Shown here: positions 11,641 to 22,987 of the stretch, piece by piece
How the letters are laid out: each line of letters opens with the position of its first letter
Numbering within the stretch: position 1 is the first letter of the stretch
Source of the DNA: Aspidiotus rigidus
Lineage: Eukaryota > Arthropoda > Insecta > Hemiptera > Diaspididae
Direction of reading: 5' to 3'
DNA: 64,000 nt
Assembly (NCBI GenBank): GCA_035079385.1
Contig: JAVHKY010000067.1
Location: 186,001-250,000 of the forward strand
Program-made: the position numbers and the translations under genes
The notes under the pieces: model-generated
Databases searched by the model: none
Told to the model about the DNA's origin: nothing
What the model saw: only the letters and a program-made list of their open reading frames with translations

Positions 11641-14600
11641 ATGGATAAATTGACTTCATGACCTCATGTATGTAATTTTCGCCCACACCTTTTGACCCTT
11701 GAACATCCCTCCGGCCAGATCTACCAATCAGCAGACTGCGTTTCATGTTGTAGAGGACACACCCTTCAGTTTTACATGCGAGTGGGTAATCGAAGAGCAT
11801 TTGAATCAAATTGTAATTGGGAAAAATGAGAAGATCAGATGGTCAAATATCCTCGTCTTAAAAACAGTCCTTCATAGATCATCTGCAAATCCGGATGATA
11901 CATCTCCGTCTTCATTTGTCATCAGTGACATTCTAGCTGCCCGCTTTTCAACTTTCTTCTTTGTCTCTTTGAGCTCTTTGTAGATTGTGGAGACGCATAA
12001 GTTTTCCCCATCCCGTGTCAATTGTTGAACTGAGTTCTGTAGAAGTCGGCCAAGCGACAAGCCAACAGTTCGGAAGAAGAGGTCTCTCGTAATTGTGCGA
12101 CAGACCTTATTCTATGGATCGTTGGCTTCTCGCTTGGTCGGCTCAATCAGAACTCGGTTCAATTCTGAATGTTGTTACGGAAAACAAAGAATCTCTCTGT
12201 CCAATGGAAAATTTATTGTACGCGTCCAACAGTCGGCGAAATGGACCCCTGTGGATAAAATCACGATCTGACTGCACAGAATAAACGAATCCGCAATGGA
12301 CTCGCTGAAAACAACCATTCAAAAGCTTCACTTCATGGCAAGCACGTATTTCGACAAATTTTCGACGCAAGTGACTCTGTGATACTGGAGCTCAGCGTCT
12401 GACTTAGAGAAAGTTAAAACCAAGATTTTCATCGTTGGGAAACATCAATTCAATGACCCGCAAGCAAAATTACATAACGAAAGCTCTCGATCAAAATCTA
12501 TACGCACCGCACAGACGAGAATTATTAAACAATATGGCTGATTCGACCCAAACAAATTGCAGACAGTATACGCTTCTACTTCAGTTTATAAATACAACCT
12601 CGAGAGGGTTCTTCATTCCAACAGCCTTGTCTACATCAAGATATATATAGGTACTAATGGAGACGATGGATACCTGCCGCTCATCGTAACCGAATGAATG
12701 AGGCGATATAATCAGTCCTTATTCTACTCTTTAAAGGTGAAGAGAGGTCCGGACAAGATAGAGTGGTTCACTCCTCTCTTTCCCTCTCTACCCACTCGAG
12801 TTATCTTCAGTCTCTTATCTCAAGTTTTCAAAAACTATACATTTTTATCGTTTCATATGTGGTCTCAATACCTGTAAATGTTGTCGCTCTCATCGGGACA
12901 ATTACAGTTTCAGAAATTTTTCCATGAGACGCCTCTTTTTTACGTTACCCATAACGTCAGAGCTTAATAGGTTACGATGGAAGAATTATTGAGAAAAAAT
13001 GAGTTCTTTGGTAAAATGAAAAATAGGTGTGATAACTTTTATAGTAGAGCATCGACCGGAGTTGAATGACATCCTGAGCTTCCAAGCGTTTATCAAGTGG
13101 TCAAGCTATGAGATATATTTATACATACATGTAGATTCGCAGCGCTTCGTGATTAATTGCTCCGATAAGTCGTTGAACTCTTTGTAATTAAACGGAGAAC
13201 AGCTGTTATGAAGAGTGATAAGAAGGATTTTGCAGTCTTTCGATTACACCCCCCTCTCATCGTTGAAATTCATACGATTCGAACGCAAAAAATTTTTCTC
13301 GACATCCAAAAAGTATAGGGGCCACATTTCTTCTTTCATCAAATACTGTATCCAACCATCAATGTTTTCATACAGAGCCAGAATGCAGAAATTAAGCAAC
13401 AGCCAAGGATTTAGAGGGCTGAATAAAAGAATAAAGAGAGGATTGTAATATGAGTGTCATAATAGTTATTTGTGCTATAGGATACATAATATGTATGACA
13501 TCATATAAAACAGCTGCTAGCTTACGTCCGCAAAACTTTCGTCACATAATGCTCTGCGGTTAGTAGGACGTTATAGAACTTTTTTGTCATGCGTAGCCCT
13601 CGTATCTTACGAGAATAGGTAGGTGGCTCTGATCATACAAATTTACCGAACAAACCGGCTTCAATTTATTTAGCAACTTCCACCGAACAAGAAAGGTAAA
13701 TTGGTTAGTATATTTCATTCTTTTACAAGAAAATTGGTCGATTCAACCAGCAGAAAATGTGCCCACTGGTATGTACCAGTTACAAGTACTACAACATAGA
13801 CGAGTATGGTAATATAATTTGTTATATAGATATGATGAAGAGGAAAAGATCGAGATACGTTTGTTGGTAGAAACTAGTATCAGTATATAGGCTCTGTAGC
13901 TACGTGTTTTATTAACATTTTAGCCTCGCATTAACTACATTACGTATATTCGTCTGCGTTATCTTTTTTCTAAGAAATTTTTCGTATTGTTAGTTTGGTA
14001 CATAAATTGTTTCGCGGTATACGTCGTCCATAGTCGAAGTGGGTATCTACGAAAGATAATAAAATAGGAACCGGTTTGCAGAGGACTATACCGAAAAAAA
14101 TTAGGCGAAATTTCATAGCCTATATATATTGTACATACACTACAGTGGGTACGCTTTGTAAGAAGTCTTTCGTCATCATACAGGTAATTCGTAGCAAACT
14201 TGAGCATTGTGATTCAACGTCCTCAATCACAAGAAATTATAACGAAGAAAATTAAGTACAGAAGTTGTGGGAGAGGAGGGGCGGAAAGCCCACGGCACTT
14301 CAGCTTCGTAAGTTCTATATCTGCTCTTCAGAAAAATGATATCGAGTTTAGTTTCCCTAAAACTTACAATATTGAGTCCATTAATTGTCCTTGAGAACAT
14401 CCAATGACCAGAAAATAACGATGATTAATGGTTACACACAATATCAGAGGCAACGCAATCCAGTGGTCTACAAATACAAATCGAACACGAAGAAATCGAT
14501 GAAACCCTTGAACTCCAATTCTCTAAAGGTGATTCTTTACCTACCACTCACTCGTACAGCTTTCGTAAGGACCTGCTTCTAGATTTTCCAGGAATATTTT

Positions 14601-16010
14601 AATAGAGTCTAGTTAATTTGTGCGGTTTTCCCTCTTGTAACTCGTCAATTCGTACGGCTTACCTACGCATTCAGTATTTTCTATACAACGAGGTAGTATC
14701 AGCATCTATTTCTTTAATCGATTTCCCGCATGAAGGCGTAGACCGCTAACATTACGTGACAAAAAAGTAACAATGTTCATTTCCGTACATTATTTTCACC
14801 ATTTCTAACATGACTTCGACAATTCAAACAAATAAGTAATTTGGACGAGGCAATGCCCGAATGCATTTAGGTTACGGGACTCGATACAACTGAAAAGACA
14901 AGTTTTTGGACCGCTAAATTTCAGATCGTTTTTTTTCTTTTCTTGATCCTTTATTCTGATTTTTTCTCAACTCTTTGTAAACTTATTTTTCAGCTTTTAA
15001 TTACCGAGTGGTCTCACAGACCACCCGGGGTTCAACTTTTATACGTTGCTAGATATTTGTCTCGTTTCACTCAAAATAAATTTATTATTCTGCTATACCA
15101 AAATAATGGTAATAACAATTTTACGAAGCTCGGTCCCCTAAATCTCAACCATTCTAGTCCGCCAGATGTTAATTTACGGCGAAGCTTGTAAATTTTATCT
15201 TTTGATCGAGCTTTCAACAAAACTATGCAGTTTTTCTCCCACTCAATGATGTATATATAAATTTTCCTAATGTAGATTTATCTTCTGCTTGTCTTGTGCT
15301 AAGTCCTGTCTAACATCATGTCAATCTTCTAACAATCGCTTCAAATATTTTCTGATTCTTACCTCAAACTTATGTAAGACCTCATCCAAGTATAGGACCT
15401 TACCGGAGGCAACTTCAAAAGTAATTATTTGTCAAAATGTCCGAACCACGTGCTCTTGATGGGTAAAACTAACATTTAAATACCTTCAGCCAGTCATCTA
15501 GAACACGGTTTAATCTCTTCCCTACATAACTAAATGTTTTAGTGCATCAAATATCCTCAATGCCACATCGCAGTCATCAGTTCCTTTAGCGGGGAAGCTC
15601 CTGAAGTATTCACAAAAAAGTGACGAGTCCTCACAATGGACTACAGTGACGTCCCACCAACGGTAGCGTCTCAACTAGGAGGAACCCATACCCGCTCGCC
15701 CTAACCAAGGTTGGCCAGCTCAGCATTGAATCTATGTTTTTGGCTCCCGGCCCCAGCTCAACAGGTAACCCATCTCCTATTGTCTGATTAGTGCCTCAAC
15801 ACTCGTCAGCGAAATATTCATAAAACAATACTCCCTCGAGGAGTCTTCTCCTTCCGCCAAGTTCCCCCTCTCTTTCATGTAAATAGTTTGAAGTTGAAAT
15901 CTTCCAAGTACTCTTTCTGATCTGTATGTTTATCTTGGAAGTCATAATTTGTCAAAGTTCTTTCCTCCATCTTACAGGCAGCTAAATGGTCGAAACGTTT
16001 CCAAGGCCCA
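11641..16010. other. No recognised gene in 4.4 kb
   Basis: Minus-strand frames at 11872-12060 (Lys/Glu-rich, possibly helical) and 12143-12370 look faintly protein-like but match no family I recognise. The rest is AT-rich DNA with scattered short frames. The motif GGTCGAAACGTTT at 15988 sits just outside the Penelope-like end at 16011. Confidence 0.4.
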
Positions 16011-16679
16011 TCCAATTAACAACATTAACAGGAAGACTTTATTATGTCAATCAATCAAGATAGATTCACGAAAAAGGAAGAAGGAAACGAAGAGGAATAC
16101 AGGCACGTAAAATATTACAAAAACGACGACCGGTTTCGGAGTGAATCACGCCATCATCAGATCGCAACTGAACGGAGAAAAGGGAAAAAAATGACGAGGA
16201 GAAGGAAGAGACTCATTCCGGTATCAACCCGAAAATGTACGTCACGAAGCTGCCAAACAAAACATGGTTGGTGTCGTTTAGTAATTCGTAGGCTGTATTA
16301 TTTTTATGCTTAATAATCTCAATCTCCTCTAATCTATTTAGAATCCTGCCTTTCGGCGAAATGTGGAGGAGGGAGACCCTCATTTTCGAGGAGGAATGGC
16401 TCGTGGCAAGAATATGCCGGGCAAAAGCAAATTTTTGGGGTTTGTTGTTACGAATGGCGGATTCATGCTCCCTTATACGATCCGCAAGAGCCCTGCCCGT
16501 TTGGCCAACATACAAAGCGTTACAATCGCCGCAATTGATCTTATAAACCCTGGTTTTTTGCTGGGGGAGGGTGGGGTCCGTGGAGTTAGACAGTTGCCGT
16601 AGAGTATAAGGACTGTAAAAAGTAGTCTTGTACCCGAGATTCTTCAGAAGTCTTTGAATTTTATGGGGCAGGCGACCCA
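16011..16679 (-). mobile_element. Endonuclease-plus-ribozyme Penelope-like unit, intact copy (669 bp)
   Basis: Read on the minus strand, the unit runs from TGGGTCGCCTGCCCC through the endonuclease frame, about 50 bp of linker and a hammerhead ribozyme core, to a ~110-bp tail ending GTTAATTGGA. A near-identical copy at 22419-24785 starts and ends at the same points, so these look like unit borders rather than random truncations. It lies head to head with another Penelope-like fragment at 16684. No reverse transcriptase is present, so movement would need an autonomous element. Confidence 0.7.
16123..16165 (-). ncRNA. Hammerhead ribozyme core, copy 1
   Basis: On the minus strand: GCGAT, then the core CTGATGA, a hairpin arm, GAAA, ACCGGTC, then GTCGT. 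GCGAU pairs with GUCGU to form stem I. Stem II is GG.GUG/CAC.CC with one bulge and one mismatch. Stem III is only A-U and C-G around ACCGGU, which is self-complementary and would favour dimer folding. Predicted cleavage is after the C of GUC. Minimal type I hammerheads of this sort are known in Penelope-like elements. All core residues are present. Confidence 0.72.
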
Positions 16680-16680
16680 C
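16213..16680 (-). CDS. Penelope-like GIY-YIG endonuclease domain, open frame
   Basis: A 155-codon frame with no internal stop. Around residues 48-52 is a CGDC cysteine pair, followed by ALYVGQTGRALADRIREHES. This is the GIY-YIG core: Tyr of the YVG strand, a downstream Arg, and EH. A histidine-containing ARHILATSH stretch comes next, and the frame ends ...YIFGLIPE. In full Penelope-like proteins this domain follows the reverse transcriptase and nicks DNA to prime reverse transcription (family knowledge). The frame has no ATG before the domain; it opens at a GTG next to the unit border, so either it was cut from a longer protein or translation starts elsewhere. The closely related copy at 22425-22896 carries a frameshift. 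Confidence 0.75.
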   Translation of the reverse strand: MGRLPHKIQRLLKNLGYKTTFYSPYTLRQLSNSTDPTLPQQKTRVYKINCGDCNALYVGQTGRALADRIREHESAIRNNKPQKFAFARHILATSHSSSKMRVSLLHISPKGRILNRLEEIEIIKHKNNTAYELLNDTNHVLFGSFVTYIFGLIPE

Positions 16681-16683
16681 CCT

Positions 16684-17286
16684 CTGGGTTCAACTTTATG
16701 TTCCTTCGATGTGGTGAAGCTATTTCCCAACATCCCAAAGGCTTTTATGTGTAAATTTAATGGTAAATTCTACAAGTTCCCTGAAGAGGTGGGGAATCGC
16801 TATTGGATCTCCTCTGAGTCAGAAGTTTTATGTCTAAATTTGAGGGTGACTTGTTCTCTTCAGGCCGGGTGTTTGTGAATCATATACACCATTGGCACAG
16901 GTACGTTGACGACGTTTTGTGTGTGTGGACCGGTCCAACAGAATTCGTTGGCGAGTTTCTTGATTATTTAAACAGCCTTTACCCTTCCATAAAATTTACA
17001 TTGGAGGTTGGTGGCTCCGTTATAAACTTTTTGGACTTGTCTATTTCCGTCACTGACGGCGTCCATAAATTTGGTATTTACAAAAAAAAAAAAAATACCT
17101 GGACCGATATTACCATCCACGAGTCGTCATTCGTACCTGTTGCCCACAAAGTAGCTATTTTTAATAGCCTGATACATCGCTTGATTCATATCCCATTGAG
17201 TCAAGCCGCTTTTCAGAAAGAAGTAATGACTATAAAGCACCTGACCAGGGGCAATCAGGTGAGGGTCGATGTTGACCTTATGCAGA
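16684..17286 (+). pseudogene. Penelope-like reverse transcriptase, broken
   Basis: The start reads STLCSFDVVKLFPNIPKAF (the first catalytic Asp region). Then comes GIAIGSPLS in a second frame, then MSKFEGDLFSSG and HWHRYVDDVLCVWTG, which holds the YVDD catalytic pair, and INFLDLSISV further on. The frame from 16830 is open to 17330. The motif between GSPLS and the MSKFE segment is shortened and needs frame changes near 16790 and 16830, so no complete RT can be made. The catalytic Asp pair is intact. An eleven- to thirteen-base A run at about 17083-17095 codes for a lysine stretch. Confidence 0.78.
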
Positions 17287-17545
17287 GGGTCCACTTGTCT
17301 GGAAAATCTGGAAGTCAGGGAATTTTGTGAGACCTGGAAAAGTCCGGGAAAAGTCAGGGAATTTTGAGAATTTTACTTAAAGTCAGAGAATTTTTTGAGA
17401 TATGTCGAAAAAAGTTGGAGCTGAGAAGGCCTCTTTTTTTTGCTTCTTAGTGGAGATTATGGTCTGGAAAAACCTGAAAAAGTCAGAGAAAAGTCATGGA
17501 AAAGTCAGAGAATTTCATTTCAGAGAAAAAGTGGACACCTTGTTA
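17285..17545. mobile_element. Insertion with GGTGTCCAC-type ends in the Penelope fragment
   Basis: The segment begins GGGTCCACTTGTCTGGAAAA and ends GAAAAAGTGGACACC. In between is a repeated GGAAAAGTCAGGGAATTTT word. It splits the Penelope protein between the DLMQR and TLLWFVGLDSTT segments. Similar CAGGGTGTCTAC starts occur at 29167 and 35204. It looks like a short non-autonomous DNA transposon. The exact target duplication could not be fixed. Confidence 0.5.
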
Positions 17546-18096
17546 TGGTTTGTGGGCCTTGACTCTACGACCTCCCTCCCTCGGGATTTACACCAAGATG
17601 GTAGGAAACGGTGGATTAAGCTCCTGTTTCTGGGCAAGTTTTCATCGCAGTTAGGCCGTATCCTCCGCCCCTTCGGTTTTCGGCCAACATCATGTCAACA
17701 CTGTTAAGAGCCTTTTCGTCAAATGAAAGGACCCTACCCCAGTGGCCGACGGGGGGGGGTTATAGGGTGGCTCGTGGAGATTACCCGAGTGTCTATATAG
17801 GGATGACCAGCCGTCAACTCCAAATTGGAGTTGACGAACCTAAGAAGAAGAAAGTAGGAGGGTCAGCATTTGCTCATCATTTGATCGAAAGTGGTCACAA
17901 TTTTGAAGAGGGGTCTGAAGTCTACCTTCATATGGAAAACTCATACTTCAAACGTCTGGCTCTTGAGGAAATGGAAATCCTCCGATGTCGGAATGACAGT
18001 AGCGTTACCGTGTCGAACAGGTACATTCCTAAAGAAGGATTGATGGAATTAGTCTACTGGAATGATTCACATTTCGATGACTCGTACCTTCAGTAA
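17541..18096 (+). pseudogene. Penelope-like GIY-YIG endonuclease remnant
   Basis: Linker sequence TLLWFVGLDSTTSLP and ILRPFGFRPTS comes first. A frame change follows, then SVYIGMTSRQLQIGVDEPKK and AFAHHLIESGHNFEEGSEV, ending SNRYIPKEGLMELVYWNDS. The GIY-like strand and the Arg are recognisable. The EH glutamate region reads DEP rather than EH, so the site is probably inactive. A run of nine G at about 17750 marks one break. Confidence 0.72.
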
Positions 18097-18229
18097 TGAT
18101 TTCGTTTGATGTCGCTTGTTCTTGTTGGTACTGGATTCAGTTCCACACTTCGAGAATGGTTGATTAGCCGAAAGCGCTCGACGGTCCTTTGCATCTTCTT
18201 TCATGGTACTCCTTTGAGTATCCCCTTCA

Positions 18230-18500
18230 TAGGTGGGGGACTTACAACATTTTATAGGTTCGAGCTTTGCCGATCGGTCGAACGGCGGACTTTTTTTCGA
18301 CCCCCCCCCCCCCCCGGTAAAATAGGTTAAAAAATTGATCTATGACGTCATCAAACTGTGATGTCATGGGCCTCGCCCCAAGCTATAATATGATGGGAGG
18401 GTGAATTTTCGAGCTCCGAACTTTGCCGACCGGCCAGACGGCGGACGTTTTTTCCAAAAAACTACCTCCGATAAAACAAGTTCCCTGTTGATAATGTTCA
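18230..18500. repeat. Dispersed repeat segment (GAGCTTTGCCGA / GTTCCCTG family)
   Basis: Two tandem-like copies of a GAGCT.(C)GAACTTTGCCGA.CGG segment are seen near 18259 and 18409, separated by a TGACGTCATCAAACTGTGA stretch like the 29-31 kb satellite. A run of 15 C lies at about 18301. Related segments occur near 24795, 31560 and 35395. Confidence 0.5.
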
Positions 18501-20890
18501 CAAATATGGCCCATAAATCGGGCAAATGCCTCCCTCAGTCTGGTGCATTCCTACCTGTCGTGAGCAATTCGATGGTGCATTTTATTTATCATAAAATTAT
18601 CCATTGCATCCCTCCAACGCGTAATCTGTCTCCCTCTCCTTCTTTTGCCAACTACATACCAGAGATTAACTGTTTGATTCCAACGTTTTTTCGGTCGCCC
18701 ATAAATGTACATGCCCTGGCTAGTCTCGATGGAGCATTTTAACTGTTTCCAAGAAATCTGTATTTTCGGTCAATTTCTCCTCACTTAATCCTTCTTTTTC
18801 ATTCCGACAGTGGGCCAAGAGTAACTTCGAGTTCGTCCTAAACGAATCGCATAAGATACAAAACCCCGAAGAATGAGAAAAAAAAAAACAAATTTTGCTG
18901 GACACATCTATAGAAAAACATTTTTCTAATTCCACTCCTCTTTTTTTAACCCTGAATATTTTCTCTACGTATTTCATTTGTCATAATTCCATCATTCAAT
19001 ATTTCTTACATTTTAATGATAATCTTTATTATACAATGACGCGTTAATGATACAAAATATTATGTAGCAATCGGAAAGTGTGGTACGAAAATTTTGCGTT
19101 TCAATCGTAGGAGTGAAATGACATTTAAAAAAAAATGTTTGTACACAATATCGAAGGTTGGCTGTAGTAAACTCAGTCGTAGATTGTATTTCAAGAAGGG
19201 GGAAAGAAAAGACATGAGCCAAACGTTGAAAGATCGTTCACATCTGGTGAATGTACGCTTTCATATAAACATAGCTTTTTTCAAAAGGCTATTCGTTGCA
19301 GAGAGTACGTACACAGAGGAAAATTTGAAGTTGAAAAGTCGGCGTCGAAAAACACGTGAACTCGTATAGTTCGCACATATACCTAATACAAATTTCTTGA
19401 AAAGTTCTACTCGTTCTCCTCGCGAGACTCTATAGCGATTAAAAGGCATTTAACGAACATCGACGTTTGAACTTTCGTCGAACGTGTGTTTCGGGAATTT
19501 GTGTGATGACGTTATTACGTTTCAGCCAAAACAATAACTTTTTCAAAAATATTATGCTCAGTTAGGTTGTTTCCCTTCGAATCAAGTTTGCTTACCTCAA
19601 TCCACAACAGACGTAACGTATTTTTTTTGTTTCTCGAATACTTTTTATACTGGAAAACGTTCATGTTGGAGGATTTTGTTGGTTTAGGTCGTTCCTAAAG
19701 TTACAGCGATATATTACGATGCAGGATTGAGTAATTCCCACGAAAAATTACAAAAACCGACTTGAAAAAGAGCAACGGAGAGGTTTACGTCACAGGTGTG
19801 AAGTCAAAGGTTAAACTATAAAAATATGATCCTAAATGACTGTCGGAATACGACTACGATTTTGCGGAGAAAAAAATCTTGTGTATACAGTATACACGAT
19901 AGTAAAAAAAGTATGAGGAATTTGCGACACAGTCTAGAGGAGAGATTGAGACCGAGTCCACCGGAAATTGTACAACTACTTGAAGAAGTTGGAAATGCCG
20001 AGGTATACGAGTAATTCAGTAAAGCTCAACAAAGCACTAATTATTAGACCATGTAGTTTCGTTCGTTAATCTTTACGTTAGGTCACTGAAGTCAACCAGT
20101 ATCATTGTCATAATATACAGGAAATGTGTGAGTACATTGTTACTAAGCAAAACATGGACTGACTACACTACTTTGTCAGGTGGAATAATATTACTCGCGT
20201 AATACAACTTTCCCCGACTACCACGAACTGATTTTATCAATTTCATCACTAAGGATACGAATAAACTAAATTAAATTTTTACACCAAAACGCTCCTTACT
20301 TTCCTTATGAACATAATTACAATCGAAGTCGATCATCCATTAAGTAGGACCGAAGAATGTAACATTATGATTCAAAGACGTTGACTCGAAGAAGTCTGCC
20401 AGATGAATAATTACAACACAAGTTTTTTTTTCTTATTCTTTAAAAGTAATACTTCAGCTATTGGCAAAAGGATGATAATTCATGAACGGTGTTCGATGGG
20501 TTCATAGTTTTTGACGATTCTTCTCGGTGGAACTCTAGAGTCTAGAATAAAGTTCCGCCATTCAATTACGTAGAATTCGGTAAGCGAGAGATGTATCTAG
20601 AAAATGTTCACATTTTTTTCGTAAGGACCCCTACGTTTCATTCAGACTTTGAAAAGATAGTTGCAAGTTTGAGTCTTCTTTAATTTTAACTTCCCTCCCC
20701 TCACCACGAACGCCTCTGATGAAATTTTTCAACACAAAAATCTGTTTCACGGAAGATCATTTGGGAAAATCGTCCATTTTACCTTCCTGAAATTTGGGCG
20801 GAAACGCTAACCTACACTTTCGAGGTTTGGAAAAATGTCGACATCTGGCCGAAATATATTAGGATGAGGACTTGAAAAATTGCTTCCTTT
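18501..20890. other. No recognised feature
   Basis: AT-rich DNA with short frames only. No domain or long repeat was identified. Confidence 0.5.
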
Positions 20891-21152
20891 GAGCTGTATA
20901 CTATGGGGGGGGGGGAAGGAACTTGGAAAAATTTACAACATTGAAGGAAGATTTGCAAAGATTTGGTCTATCTACAGCTACACCTCGTATTATTATAAAA
21001 GGAGAGGGGATCGAAGAATCCTAATTTTCGAGCTAAATGTATCAGGAGGGGCTACTTCAAAAAAGTTAGAATTTTTTCATGGAGGTAAACAGACACACAT
21101 GAACAAATTTCAAACTTTTAGAGTGAATATAAACTATTGAGGGTTTTTCTAG

Positions 21153-21418
21153 AGAAGTCATTTTGACGCTGAGTACAAAGCTATTTGTTATTTTTCGGCA
21201 TCATCACTTCTCATGTTTGTGCAATACTCATGATTAGTTCCTGCGCTTCACTTTGACACTCAAGTGTACCTTCTTTCGCATAGAAATTCTGTCGCTCGAT
21301 AAGATACATTATGCGTCGCAACAAACCGCAGTAATTAAACGTGAGTATTGCACAAAAATGAGAGGTGATAAAAAAAAGAACGACCCATGGTATTCTACTC
21401 AGCGTCAAAAATACTTCT
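21153..21418. mobile_element. Foldback MITE (~266 bp)
   Basis: The left arm begins GAAGTCATTTTGACGCTGAG and the right arm ends with its inverted copy CTCAGCGTCAAAAATACTTC. Similarity extends inward about 80 bp through the ATCA.CTCTCAT..TTGTGCAATACTCA region. The loop is short and non-coding. Target duplication unresolved. Confidence 0.65.
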
Positions 21419-21721
21419 TAAAATAATTTCAATAGCTCATGTTCATTTCAAAAGTTTGAAATTTGTTTACAAAATGAACGCGTCTCCGGAAGAAAGGCCT
21501 AACTTGAAAAAACCTATTTTGAGAAAAACGCGTTTAAAGATTTAGAACGCTGCACTTAAAAAACTATGGCTCCTAGAGGATTGATTAATGAATGAAATCA
21601 AAGAGTGTACATTCTAAATTCCAGATTAAAACAAAAGATAAACCTTTTATCAAATTAGGCTATAGTGAAATTAGAGACAATAGGCCTGAAAAATACCGAA
21701 GTTAGGCCTTTTCACAAATGA

Positions 21722-21760
21722 CTTTTTTTTTTTTTTTTTTTTTTTGTTGGGGGGGGGGGG
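21722..21760. repeat. Adjacent poly-T and poly-G runs
   Basis: About 23 T are followed, after a short TGTT spacer, by 12 G. Other G or C homopolymers of 9-18 occur near 10077, 18301, 20905, 22004 and 25987. They are prone to slippage and sequencing error. Confidence 0.8.
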
Positions 21761-22315
21761 GTTATTTTTGCATGAAAATCTCTCTCTGAAGTGACAAAAA
21801 CTCTTATTCACGTGAAATTTTTTATAAATTTGCCATTCAAAGAAAAATGAAAAAAAAAATAATGGTAATGAGTGAAAAAATTTAGAACAACCTATATAAC
21901 AAGACAGGGAATTAACACAATTGGCATTGATGTACAACATCGGCCTCTTTTACTAACAATCTTTTTCCTTCAATGTTGTAAATTTTTCCAAGTTCCTCCC
22001 CCCCCCCCATAGTAAACCTATGTGCACATTTATTAGAAGAGGGACCTGAGAAAAATAATTACCATCCAGCTGTATGTAAATGGGGAGGGCGGAGGAGTAG
22101 TTCAGAAAAATTTCGACTTTGGAGCTATAAAAAAGTGCATAGAGACTCGGAATAATTTCAGTCATTAATCTGTATAGATCTGGAGGGAATATTAATCAGG
22201 AAAACGAAAAATAGGAGTAGTTATTAAAAAAATTTTGACTTCTCCGAATAATCCACCTTACATGAAATTAAAAGAAATTTTCCTCCGAAAATACCGACAT
22301 TAAGAGCCAAGCTAG

Positions 22316-22418
22316 CGAAAAAGGAAGAAGGAAACGAAGACGAATACAGGCACGTAAAATATTACAGAAGCGACGACCGGTTTCGGAGTGAATCGCACCA
22401 TCATCAGATCGCAACTAT
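22316..22418 (-). mobile_element. Inverted tail piece of the endonuclease-ribozyme unit
   Basis: This segment matches the ribozyme and part of the tail of the unit at 16011-16679, from CGAAAAAGGAAG to GCGATC..GCAACT, in inverse orientation to the adjacent body at 22419. Partial inverted terminal copies next to the 5' end are characteristic of Penelope-like insertions (established), which supports retrotransposition by such machinery. Confidence 0.68.
22370..22412 (-). ncRNA. Hammerhead ribozyme core, copy 2
   Basis: Minus strand: GCGAT, CTGATGA, stem II arm, GAAA, ACCGGTC, GTCGC. Stem I is stronger than in copy 1 because GUCGC pairs with GCGAU at all five positions (one G-U). Stem II is weakened by two base changes (GGUGCG instead of GGCGUG), so activity is less certain. 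The core residues are intact. Confidence 0.62.
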
Positions 22419-22424
22419 CTGGGT

Positions 22425-22896
22425 CACCTGCCCCAACAAATTCAAAGACTTCTGAAGAATCTCGGGTACAAGACTACTTTTTACAGTCCTTATACTCTAC
22501 GGCAACTGTCTAACTCCACGGACCCCACCCTCCCCCAGCAAAAAACCAGGGTTTATAAGATCAATTGCGGCGATTGTAACGCTTTGTATGTTGGCCAAAC
22601 GGGCAGGGCTCTTGCGGATCGTATAAGGGAGCATGAATCCGCCATTCGTAACAACAAACCCCAAAAATTTGCTTAAAATTTGCTTTTGCCCGGCATATTC
22701 TTGCCACGAGCCATTCCTCCTCGAAAATGAGGGTCTCCCTCCTCCACATTTCGCCGAAAGGCAGGATTCTAAATAGATTAGAGGAGATTGAGATTATTAA
22801 GCATAAAAATAATACAGCCTACGAATTACTAAACGACAACGACCATGTTTTGTTTGGCAGCTTCGTGACGTACATTTTCGGGTTGATACCGGAATG
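22425..22896 (+). pseudogene. Penelope-like GIY-YIG endonuclease, frameshifted
   Basis: Encodes the same CGDCNALYVGQTGRALADRI core as the copy at 16213-16680. An 11-bp tandem duplication (AAAATTTGCTT twice) near 22664-22690 gives a stop after NNKPQKFA and shifts the rest out of frame. Downstream sequence to YIFGLIPE is still recognisable. Being so recent, the break suggests the copy was intact when inserted, or was carried passively. Confidence 0.8.
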
Positions 22897-22944
22897 AGTC
22901 TCTTCCTTCTCCTCGTCATTTTTTTTCCTTTTCTCCGTTCAGTT

Positions 22945-22987
22945 GCGATCTGATGATGGCGTGATTCACTCCGAAACTGGTCGTCGT
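22945..22987 (+). ncRNA. Hammerhead ribozyme core, copy 3
   Basis: Plus strand: GCGAT, CTGATGA, TGGCGTGATTCACTCC, GAAA, CTGGTC, GTCGT. It is identical to copy 1 except one C-to-T change in the minimal stem III (ACUGGU rather than ACCGGU). The core is complete. It sits about 50 bp past the endonuclease stop, as in copy 1. Confidence 0.7.

Larger units (their letters stand above)
16684..18096 (+). mobile_element. Penelope-like element fragment (RT plus endonuclease), plus strand
   Basis: Reverse transcriptase motifs are followed by a linker and then a GIY-YIG remnant, the standard Penelope-like order. It belongs to a different sublineage from the adjacent minus-strand unit, since the endonuclease residues differ widely. 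The 5' part of the RT is missing, and an unrelated insertion at about 17285-17545 separates RT from endonuclease. Confidence 0.75.
20897..22016. repeat. Inverted pair of ~55-bp G-run repeats
   Basis: The segment at 20897-20950 (ACTATGG, a run of G, GGAACTTGGAAAAATTTACA) recurs inverted at about 21962-22016 with the same G/C run. The core resembles the monomer of the 48-49 kb satellite. A separate foldback element lies between the arms. Confidence 0.6.
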
